Of a stretch of 41,159 nt of DNA, positions 23,066 to 28,737 are shown in pieces. The translations under genes and the position numbers were made by a program. Every line of letters starts with the position of its first letter. The first letter of the stretch is position 1. The notes beneath the pieces are model-generated. The model was not told the origin of the DNA. It was given only the letters and a program-made list of their open reading frames with translations, and did no database searches. Source of the DNA: Candidatus Liptonbacteria bacterium (lineage in GTDB: Bacteria; Patescibacteriota; Minisyncoccia; UBA6257; 2-01-FULL-56-20); contig JACQKU010000003.1 of assembly GCA_016204335.1 (NCBI GenBank), positions 1-41,159 on the forward strand. The letters are read 5' to 3'.

Positions 23066-24634
23066 TTATTGTAGCCGTTTTACAAGTTTTTTGAACTGCC
23101 TGCCGCGTTCCGTGTAATTTTTGAACATGCCGAATGACGCGCATGCCGGAGAGAGGAGTACCACATCGCCCGGCGCGCCGACCGCATGCGCCTTTTGAAC
23201 GATTTGTTTCATATTTTTGCAACCCTCGATTATGCGGACGCGCGGATTTTTGATATGTCGCTTGATTCGCGGCCATTCTTTGCCGACGCCGATAATCGCT
23301 TTCACGGTTTTTGAGCGCGAGATTACGCGTCCGAGGCGGGTAAAATCACTGCCTTTGTGAGAACCGCCGAGTATGAGCACTTTCGGCGCGCCGAATGCGG
23401 CAATCGCGACCTCGGCGGTTTCAGGCGTCGTGGCGTACGAGTCGTTATAGTATTTCACCCCTTTTATATCCGCGACGAATTCAAGCCGATGCTCAAGCCC
23501 TTTGAAATTATGAATCGCTTTTGCAATCGCGGTATTTTTAATCCCAAGGATTTTTGCGACCGTAATCGCGGCTCCGGCGTTTTCCCAATTATGCTCTCCA
23601 GGAATCTGCAATTCCCGAGTCGCGCACACTTTTTCTTTTTTCTTTCCGTTCCTGAACCAGAAATACCCGCGTTCGACACATGTTCCTTTTTTGACCCCCA
23701 CACCAAAACCTTTGGTGCGGGGGTGAACCTCCGTATTTCGCGAAAACGTAAACACGCGTGCTTTGGTTTTGCGAGCATACGACATGCTTTTGGGATAGTC
23801 CTTTGCGATGACGGCATAGTCGTTCTGCGATTGAAAGCGAACGATATTCGCTTTTGCCTCGGCGTATTCTTTGACATCTGCGTGCCAATCCAGATGTTCC
23901 GACGTGACCATAAGCGCCACCGCGATATGCGGCGATGTTCCGAGGTCCTGTAGCTGGAAACTTGAAAGCTCCAAAATTACATACGCTGATTTACGCAGAT
24001 TATTACGCACCTGCCCGTCCGAAGCCTGGCGAAGGCGGGGATTTTCGCTGATTTTGTATCCGCGTTTATCCGCGTTTTTATCCGCGAGTATCTGCGTGTT
24101 GAACAGAAGGTCCAACGCTGGTTTGCCGATGTTGCCCGCGAGATACGCGTCTTTACCGGCATCTTTCAGTATTTTGTAGATTAGAGAAGAAGTCGTGCCT
24201 TTGCCTTTGGTGCCCGTAACGCCGATGAGTATCGGTCGCTGACTTGCGCGGACTGAACGCGGACTTACGCTGAATAATTTCTGCGTTTGTCTGCGTCCGT
24301 TCAGCGTCATTCCGCGAAGCTCTTCAAAGAAGAGCTTAGTGGGACTTGATATTTCAACTCCGACTTTTTTCGCTTTTTGGATTTCGGGCGATAAGTAGGG
24401 GATGCCCGGCGAACGGAAAATAACGTCGAATTGTTTTAGGTTTTTTAAATAATTTTTTCCGAGTTGCGTTTTTACTCCGCGCGGAATTCGAATATCAATA
24501 TTTTTATCAAGCACCCAGATTTCATCTTTATCATCCGCGTTAATCTGCGTCTTTATCCGCTTTAATCTGCGATTTTGAAGGAACTTCAAAATAGATTGTC
24601 CTTCGCGCCCGAATCCGAGAATTGCGAGTTTCAT
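23066..24634 (-). CDS. murD: UDP-N-acetylmuramoylalanine-D-glutamate ligase
   Basis: 522 aa, about 80 more than typical MurD. It adds D-Glu in peptidoglycan synthesis. Motifs: N-terminal Rossmann GFGREGQS, ATP loop GVTGTKGKGTTSSL, LELSSFQLQDL, the HLDWH metal/ATP segment, GEHNWENAGAAI, and the C-terminal LGGSHKG and SPACASFGMFKNYTERG. The extra length is three inserts rich in Lys/Arg/Asn/Asp, encoded by TCCGCG/TCTGCG word repeats at 24532-24576, 24236-24318 and 23981-24100. They lie in linkers, so the enzyme is probably active. Confidence 0.93.
   Translation of the reverse strand: MKLAILGFGREGQSILKFLQNRRLKRIKTQINADDKDEIWVLDKNIDIRIPRGVKTQLGKNYLKNLKQFDVIFRSPGIPYLSPEIQKAKKVGVEISSPTKLFFEELRGMTLNGRRQTQKLFSVSPRSVRASQRPILIGVTGTKGKGTTSSLIYKILKDAGKDAYLAGNIGKPALDLLFNTQILADKNADKRGYKISENPRLRQASDGQVRNNLRKSAYVILELSSFQLQDLGTSPHIAVALMVTSEHLDWHADVKEYAEAKANIVRFQSQNDYAVIAKDYPKSMSYARKTKARVFTFSRNTEVHPRTKGFGVGVKKGTCVERGYFWFRNGKKKEKVCATRELQIPGEHNWENAGAAITVAKILGIKNTAIAKAIHNFKGLEHRLEFVADIKGVKYYNDSYATTPETAEVAIAAFGAPKVLILGGSHKGSDFTRLGRVISRSKTVKAIIGVGKEWPRIKRHIKNPRVRIIEGCKNMKQIVQKAHAVGAPGDVVLLSPACASFGMFKNYTERGRQFKKLVKRLQ
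23981..24100. repeat. In-frame word repeat 3 in murD, with nested hairpin
   Basis: CGCTGATTTACGCAGA and TCCGCG words encode about 38 residues (ILADKNADKRGYKISENP onward) between LDLLFNT and VILELSSF. The middle (24008-24040) holds CCTGCCCGTCCGAAGCC and GGCGAAGGCGGGG, a separate palindromic repeat nested within the first. Confidence 0.75.
24236..24318. repeat. In-frame word repeat 2 in murD
   Basis: Words GCGGACT, ACGCTGA, TCTGCGT encode about 26 residues (MTLNGRRQTQKLFSVSPR onward) directly before the ATP loop segment PILIGVTGTKGKGT. Confidence 0.72.
24532..24576. repeat. In-frame word repeat 1 in murD
   Basis: TCCGCGTTAATCTGCGTC and TATCCGCTTTAATCTGCG words encode RLKRIKTQINADDKDE near residue 25, between the first Rossmann helix and the second strand. 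Confidence 0.65.
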
Positions 24635-24639
24635 TAAGT

Positions 24640-24858
24640 TAATTTTAAAATAAATAGCGCAGAATTTTAATGAAGTAGTTCGGCGCCCGTTTTCTCAAAA
24701 TTCTTAATTTCCATTAGCGGAGATTTTAGTTTTTCGGGCGGCTATCGGAGCTCCGATTTGCTTGGTTCGCCGTAGGCGAAAAGGGGAGCGAGATACAGGC
24801 GAAAATTTCCATTGGAGAAATTTTATGTCGGCGCCCGAGAAATTAAAATCGAAGCGTG
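24640..24858. other. Palindrome-rich intergenic stretch
   Basis: It contains ATCGGAGCTCCGAT (24744-24757, perfect 14-bp palindrome), TTCGCC-GTA-GGCGAA (24766-24780) and AAAATTTC/GAAATTTT (24802-24824). CGGCGCCCG occurs twice as a direct repeat, near each end of the stretch. No gene is supported; an ORF on the plus strand here is antisense to the tRNA-like gene. Confidence 0.55.
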
Positions 24859-24933
24859 TTGCGGGGGCGGGAGTCGAACCCGCTTCAGAAGCTTATGGGG
24901 CTTCCCGGAAAAACCCTTCCCAACCCTCCCGCG
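24859..24933 (-). tRNA. Atypical tRNA-Met-like gene (CAT anticodon)
   Basis: Minus strand. The T-arm GCGGG-TTCGACT-CCCGC is perfect, and the anticodon arm GAAGC-CCCATAA-GCTTC gives CAT. The 3' acceptor CCCCGCA plus A resembles initiator tRNA ends. With 5' CGCGGGA the first pair is C-A, as in initiators, but the seventh is also mismatched. Position 33 is C instead of U, position 8 is not U, and the D-arm is irregular. It is either a divergent initiator tRNA, a decaying tRNA, or the tRNA-like end of another RNA. CCA is not encoded. Confidence 0.5.
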
Positions 24934-24975
24934 CATTAGAAATAGCTTTGCGAGTCTTCGAGCTTAGCTTTTCTT

Positions 24976-24997
24976 ACCTGCCTGCCGGCAGGTAGGT
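24976..24997. repeat. ACCTGCC...GGTAGGT palindrome
   Basis: ACCTGCCTGCCGGCAGGTAGGT is a near-perfect 22-nt palindrome (one mismatch pair). It lies in the presumed 5' part of the minus-strand tRNA-like transcript. From memory it resembles a dispersed CPR palindrome. Confidence 0.6.
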
Positions 24998-25072
24998 GCT
25001 CTGCCGTAGCTTTATGCGAAGGCGAGCTACGATTTTATGTCAGTAGAGTCCTCCGCCAAGGCGAGCTGGATA

Positions 25073-25101
25073 AGTATGTTTGAAATAAATCAGATTGTCA
25101 A
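25073..25101 (-). promoter_or_regulatory. Promoter reading toward the tRNA-like gene
   Basis: On the minus strand TTGACA (25096-25101), a 17-nt spacer, then CATACT (25073-25078). The transcript would begin about 130 nt upstream of the tRNA-like body, a long leader for a tRNA. Confidence 0.5.
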
Positions 25102-25136
25102 AAAAATAAACTAATGGCAAAATAGAATTATCGTAT

Positions 25137-25208
25137 GTCAGGGTAGCTCAACGGTGGAGCAGGGCTTTCATAAGGCCAAGGTTGTGGGTTCGAATCCCAC
25201 CCCTGACA
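25137..25208 (+). tRNA. tRNA-Met or tRNA-Ile2 (CAT anticodon)
   Basis: The acceptor GTCAGGG pairs with CCCTGAC (25201-25207), discriminator A25208. The D-arm GCTC/GAGC, anticodon loop TTCATAA (CAT with U33 present) and T-arm GTGGG-TTCGAAT-CCCAC fit. The anticodon stem has one mismatch and one wobble. No CCA is encoded. CAT anticodon can be elongator Met or lysidine-modified Ile; not decidable by eye. Confidence 0.9.
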
Positions 25209-25211
25209 CAA

Positions 25212-25676
25212 ATGCCCCACATTCACGAGAAAATCGATTTTACCGTCTCCGCGCTTATTGTTCACAAAAACGCTGTTCTTTTGCGGAGGCACGATAAGTA
25301 TAAAATGTGGTACGGGCCGGGCGGGCATATCGAACTCGGCGAAGACCCGAACGAGGCGATTATCCGCGAAGCAAAAGAGGAAGTAGGGCTTAATATCAAA
25401 CTATTCAGTAATTCTTTTTCGTTCAGCGACAGCGCGCGCGAAAAAGAACTTATTCCGCCGCGATTTTTGAATCGCCACCATATTAGCGATACTCACGAAC
25501 ATATTGATATGGTTTATTTCGCGACCGCGGACAGAAACGATATCGCTCAAAGCAATAAAGAGCTAAGCGAAGAGATTCGCTGGTTTACAAAACAGGAACT
25601 GGAAGATGAAAAGCTCGAGATGCCGGAAAGAACCCGGCGTTACGCTTTAGAAGCGTTGAAAGAGTTGGCGGATTGA
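25212..25676 (+). CDS. NUDIX hydrolase
   Basis: 154 aa from ATG 25212, only 3 nt after the tRNA; longer frames would read through the tRNA. The Nudix box is GHIELGEDPNEAIIREAKEEVGL in pattern (G-x5-E-x7-REVxEExGU, residues about 38-60; here RE-AKEEVGL). This makes it a pyrophosphohydrolase of a nucleoside-diphosphate derivative; substrate unknown. It is likely co-transcribed with the tRNA, whose 3' processing would leave a nearly leaderless mRNA. Confidence 0.88.
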   Translation: MPHIHEKIDFTVSALIVHKNAVLLRRHDKYKMWYGPGGHIELGEDPNEAIIREAKEEVGLNIKLFSNSFSFSDSAREKELIPPRFLNRHHISDTHEHIDMVYFATADRNDIAQSNKELSEEIRWFTKQELEDEKLEMPERTRRYALEALKELAD

Positions 25677-25687
25677 GAAAGACAATT

Positions 25688-26458
25688 TCAAACTTTCTTC
25701 TTCAGCAAACTCAGCGCGAAAAACCCGGCGGCTACAACGACCACCGTGGGGCCGAGGTCCAAATTATAAGCGCGGGAAATTAAAAATCCGAAGACAACCG
25801 AGAGGACGCTTAAAAGCGCCGACGTGAAAATGAACGCGCCCAAGCTGTGAGTAAGCTGTCGCGCCGCGGATGCCGGAACGATGATTAACGCTCCGGCAAG
25901 GAGCGCTCCGAGGAATCGAAGGCCGGATAGGATAGTGAGCGAGAAGAGAAGCAGAAACCAGAGATTCAGCAGGCCGACGTTTATTTTTGTCGCAGACGCG
26001 AGTTCCGGAGAAAAGAGCCCTATAATCAATTTATCTTTCAACATCCATATGGCAACGATTACCGCGACGCTTGCCGCGATGCCGAATGCAAATTCGGGCG
26101 CAGAGATGCTTCCAAAGCCGCCGAAGAGAGCGTCAATCAGTTCTTCGTTTGAGCCGATGAGAAGCGCGCCCAAAGCGACCGAGCTCGCGAAGATTACGCC
26201 GATTGCCGCTTCAGTCGAGAGCGTTGTTTTTTTCTCAAGGTGCCAAATGAGCATGCTCCCCAAGAGGAGTGTTGCGCCGCCGCCGACGAGAGGATTGATG
26301 CTCCAAATTACCGCCAATCCCAAGCCGGGTATGGCGATGTGGGACATTACGTCGCCCGCAATCACGGTTCGTTTCATAAGCGCGAAACTGCCGATTACGC
26401 CCGCCGCCGCCGCTCCGGAAATCGCCAAGATAAGCGAATAAATTTCTCCTATTGTCAT
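25688..26458 (-). CDS. Zn/Mn-type ABC transporter permease (ABC-3 family)
   Basis: 256 aa with seven to eight hydrophobic helices. The N-terminal segment (AAAGVIGSFALMKRTVIAGDVMSHIAIPGLGLAV pattern, residues about 16-50) and the later GALLAGALIIVPASAARQL are characteristic of ZnuB/MntB-type permeases. It sits 6 nt downstream of the ATPase gene on the same strand. The substrate-binding protein is not in the window, so metal specificity is open. Confidence 0.88.
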   Translation of the reverse strand: MTIGEIYSLILAISGAAAAGVIGSFALMKRTVIAGDVMSHIAIPGLGLAVIWSINPLVGGGATLLLGSMLIWHLEKKTTLSTEAAIGVIFASSVALGALLIGSNEELIDALFGGFGSISAPEFAFGIAASVAVIVAIWMLKDKLIIGLFSPELASATKINVGLLNLWFLLLFSLTILSGLRFLGALLAGALIIVPASAARQLTHSLGAFIFTSALLSVLSVVFGFLISRAYNLDLGPTVVVVAAGFFALSLLKKKV

Positions 26459-26464
26459 GATTTT

Positions 26465-27178
26465 TTATGCGTGTTTGTTTCCATTGTGGATGTGGTGATA
26501 ATATTTTCGGGGTCCGCCGTAGAGATTTTCGAGTACGCTCGGCGTGAGCGTTTCTTCCGGCGCGCCGAAACAAATATTTATTTTGTTAAGGCAAAGGACT
26601 TTTGTCGCGTATCGGTAGACGAAACTCAAATCGTGCGATACGAGGATTACCGTCATATCTTCTTTGTCCTGAAGTTCGTGGATAAGCTCATAGATTTGGG
26701 CTTCGCCCGGTTCGTCGATTGAAGCAGTCGGTTCGTCGAGAAGCAGAACGTTCGGGTGCCCGAGAAGCGCGAAAGCGATGAGCGCGCGCTGGAATTGTCC
26801 GCCAGAGAGATGCCCCACGGGCGTTTTTTGTATTTTTTCGGTAAGCCCTGCGGAGGTGATTGCCCGTGCGACTTCCGAAAAAGGGAGTCCCAGCGCGCGC
26901 ACCTTCGCGGATAAAAGATTTTGAATTGTGATAGGGAGGTGCCGGTCGGCGTCTATTTTTTGCGGAACGTATCCGAGCCGCACGTTTTCGGCCCATTTGA
27001 TTTCTCCTTGATACGGAAGCAGGCCGAGAAGCGTTTTTAACAGCACGGTTTTCCCGGAACCGTTCGGCCCGATAATCGCGAGATTTTCTCCCTGGTTCAA
27101 TTCGAAGCTTAAATCTTTGATGACGGCTTCTCCATCGAGGGAAACGGTAAGATTTTCGACACCAAGAAAACGAAACAT
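26465..27178 (-). CDS. Zn/Mn-type ABC transporter ATPase
   Basis: 237 aa. Walker A GPNGSGKTVLLK (near residue 37), Q-loop in LGYVPQKID, signature LSGGQFQRALIAFALL (near 124), Walker B NVLLLDEPTASID, and the switch His in ILVSHDLSFVY are intact. It is of the ZnuC/MntA type and partners the permease. A TAGAAT box (minus strand, 27186-27191) lies just before the ATG, so the message is probably leaderless. Confidence 0.92.
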   Translation of the reverse strand: MFRFLGVENLTVSLDGEAVIKDLSFELNQGENLAIIGPNGSGKTVLLKTLLGLLPYQGEIKWAENVRLGYVPQKIDADRHLPITIQNLLSAKVRALGLPFSEVARAITSAGLTEKIQKTPVGHLSGGQFQRALIAFALLGHPNVLLLDEPTASIDEPGEAQIYELIHELQDKEDMTVILVSHDLSFVYRYATKVLCLNKINICFGAPEETLTPSVLENLYGGPRKYYHHIHNGNKHA

Positions 27179-27347
27179 TGTTTATATTCTACCCGGAAAA
27201 CATCTTCTTGAAAAGTAAGTGTCTTAAGAATGAGCGGAAAGCAGAAATAAATATCCTACATCTACGGATAGAGATTTATTGTTGGATTAAACCGATTAAA
27301 CTAAGCGAAAACCGGAAACCGAAAAAAGAGCAAACTGGTTATGCCAT

Positions 27348-27389
27348 CCTATTCCAACCACTATGCCGCGGCATAGTGGTTGGAATAGG
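27348..27389. repeat. Perfect 42-bp palindrome at the 3' end of the TrpR-like gene
   Basis: Each 21-base half is the exact complement of the other: CCTATTCCAACCACTATGCC plus G on the left. The centre is CTATGCCGCGGCATAG, the motif repeated upstream of the gene. It abuts the TAA stop (27390-27392). It may be both a binding site and a 3' hairpin; on the minus strand a run of six T follows about 20 nt later. Confidence 0.92.
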
Positions 27390-27854
27390 TTACCGTGGAA
27401 TAGTAAGCGTTCCGTATTTTGTCCTCACTCTGCGCCCTGAAACATATTTCCCGTTTCTCGATGACTGCTGATTGCGCGAATATATTCTTTTCTTGCGTTC
27501 GGTTTTACCTCGTTCGTTATAGCTACGATACTTCTTTTCTTGCAGAGCTTTTTTTATCGCGCTGATAGTCTGCGGAATAAGCCAGAGTTCTTCACCGATT
27601 TCGCGATAACTTTTTCCCGCAAGAATGCGATTAACCGCGACAGCGCGGCGTAAAAGAAGAGAGCGCTCTTTTGTCGTGATAAGCATATTAAGCACCGACA
27701 AGAGTTTGTTTTGCTTTCGCAGAGCGACAAATCGCGCAACCAAGGTCCGCCAGACATCTTCCTCCCACGCTGAACGAGAGGAAAAATGTGCAAGAAGAGG
27801 CATTTCTCGAACCACGTCGGCGAGAATTGTATTTCCTTGTCTTACATTCTTCAT
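27390..27854 (-). CDS. TrpR/YerC-like DNA-binding regulator
   Basis: 154 aa. The central part is a TrpR-superfamily helix-turn-helix: LITTKERSLLLRRAVAVNRIL then GKSYREIGEELWLIPQTISAIKKAL. A long basic tail (about residues 115-154, rich in Arg/Lys/Ser) follows, unlike TrpR itself (~108 aa). The gene is surrounded by four CTATGCC-type palindromes, one of which covers its -35 region. Autoregulation is therefore likely. The tail may bind DNA non-specifically. The ligand and other targets are unknown. Confidence 0.78.
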   Translation of the reverse strand: MKNVRQGNTILADVVREMPLLAHFSSRSAWEEDVWRTLVARFVALRKQNKLLSVLNMLITTKERSLLLRRAVAVNRILAGKSYREIGEELWLIPQTISAIKKALQEKKYRSYNERGKTERKKRIYSRNQQSSRNGKYVSGRRVRTKYGTLTIPR

Positions 27855-27861
27855 ATGCAGA

Positions 27862-27867
27862 AGTATA
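27862..27867 (-). promoter_or_regulatory. Promoter of the TrpR-like gene overlapped by an operator
   Basis: On the minus strand TGG then TATACT (27862-27867), with ATG 27854 seven nt later. The -35 position (about 27885-27890) falls inside the palindrome at 27876-27891, so binding there would block the promoter. Confidence 0.6.
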
Positions 27868-27875
27868 CCACAGTA

Positions 27876-27891
27876 CTATGCCGTGGCATAG
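27876..27891. promoter_or_regulatory. Operator-like palindrome copy 2
   Basis: CTATGCCGTGGCATAG, identical to the core of the 42-bp palindrome except the central dinucleotide. Confidence 0.75.
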
Positions 27892-27909
27892 TGGTAGGAT
27901 ATTCACTGG

Positions 27910-27951
27910 TGCTATATGGCATAAATTACAGATGCTATATGGCATAAATTA
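27910..27951. repeat. Two 19-bp direct repeats of a related half-site
   Basis: TGCTATATGGCATAAATTA occurs at 27910-27928 and 27933-27951, 23 bp apart (about two helical turns). CTATA-TGGCATA looks like a shortened version of the CTATGCC/GGCATAG site. Confidence 0.8.
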
Positions 27952-27990
27952 AAGAACCCAATATTTTTAAAAAATATCTTAAGCTTGCCG

Positions 27991-28006
27991 CTATGCCGTG
28001 GCATAG
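27991..28006. promoter_or_regulatory. Operator-like palindrome copy 3
   Basis: CTATGCCGTGGCATAG, with symmetry extending to CCG/CGG on each side. Confidence 0.75.
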
Positions 28007-28095
28007 CGGGGTGGTATGAACAATAAGAAACCCAATAATCCTTTTATTAAAAATTCCTTTCCAAAAATTTTAAAAATATCTTGGAAATCTGTTCA

Positions 28096-28111
28096 CTATG
28101 CCGCGGCATAG
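28096..28111. promoter_or_regulatory. Operator-like palindrome copy 4
   Basis: CTATGCCGCGGCATAG, with symmetry extending to CA/TG on each side. Confidence 0.75.
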
Positions 28112-28395
28112 TGCTTGGCAAGCGAAGTTCGCACTCTATATTAAGTAAGTACAGTAAGTAAGTAAAAGTGAGTACAATAAGTAAATATAACTGCTGTAAA
28201 AAGCCGCGGGTATCTGTGTGAATTATTCGAACAAAAGAAAAAAGAACCCAGACGCTTGATCTAAATTCTTTTGTTGACCTTTCCGCCCGAAGACAGAAAG
28301 ATAAAATTAAGTGAGAGTTCCAAGTTTTATGTCCGGGAGCTCACAACTATAGGACGGTAAGGGGTTAATGGTAGGATGTTGGTGGTAGAGTATTG

Positions 28396-28596
28396 CTACT
28401 TCACGCCCTTATACTCCTTGATGAGTTGGCATGCTTCTGCCGTCACATCAATTAGATACATCCGGAACGTCTCGGAGTCCGCGTCAGCCACGAGCTTTAT
28501 CTTTTGCTCGTGATCATCTGTGAGCTCCATCACTGCATTCCACAGCTTCTTTGCCGTGAGCGCCACAAGGATCTTCCGGTCCATCGTTTTATCCAT
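28396..28596 (-). CDS. Small charged protein of unknown function
   Basis: 66 aa, acidic/basic mixed, probably helical (ALTAKKLWNAVMELT; IDVTAEACQLIKEY). The unusually strong Shine-Dalgarno AAGGAGGAAGG about 5 nt before the ATG, plus a good promoter, support real coding. I recognise no family. It is divergent from dnaG. Confidence 0.65.
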   Translation of the reverse strand: MDKTMDRKILVALTAKKLWNAVMELTDDHEQKIKLVADADSETFRMYLIDVTAEACQLIKEYKGVK

Positions 28597-28666
28597 TGCG
28601 CCTTCCTCCTTACATCGGTTTTCAAGATGCGTCCCTAGATAGGACCATTTCCTATCTTTCCATTTT

Positions 28667-28695
28667 AAGGTATCATATTTTTCTTATCCTGTCAA
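28667..28695 (-). promoter_or_regulatory. Promoter of the 66-aa gene
   Basis: Minus strand TTGACA (28690-28695), 17-nt spacer, then TGA-extended TACCTT (28667-28672). A leader of about 65 nt carries the ribosome site. Confidence 0.55.
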
Positions 28696-28737
28696 GTTTG
28701 CCCGCGAGCATATTTTTATCTAAAATTCATTTACTAG

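Larger units (their letters stand above)
27955..28395. other. Gene-free, AT-rich region with palindromes and GTAAGTA array
   Basis: It contains palindrome copies 3 and 4, two related A/T blocks (TTTTTAAAAAATATCTT near 27964 and TTTTAAAAATATCTTGG near 28070), and a GTAAGTA-type word array at 28141-28186. I see no convincing gene. A 31-codon frame at 28017-28112 is considered and rejected. The make-up (regulator gene, ordered palindromes, AT-rich block) could suit a control region, centromere-like site or origin; none is shown. Confidence 0.5.

Noticed and set aside
24762-24995. 77-residue plus-strand ORF (AGAGVEPASEAYG type)
   Set aside because: It is antisense to the tRNA-like gene; such peptides are a familiar artefact of reading tRNA complements.
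24859-25070. tmRNA gene (ssrA)
   Set aside because: The T-arm and upstream promoter suggested it, but I find no 5' acceptor partner or TTCGAC-type 5' end, and no ALAA-type tag frame. Kept as tRNA-like only.
28017-28112. 31-residue ORF (MNNKKPNNPF start) between palindromes 3 and 4
   Set aside because: No ribosome site or family; the stop is within a palindrome and the composition is that of the AT-rich spacer.
27855-28395. Replication origin
   Set aside because: Repeats and AT-rich sequence are present, but I see no DnaA-box cluster and no dnaA/dnaN neighbours. Left as a hypothesis in the TrpR-like finding.
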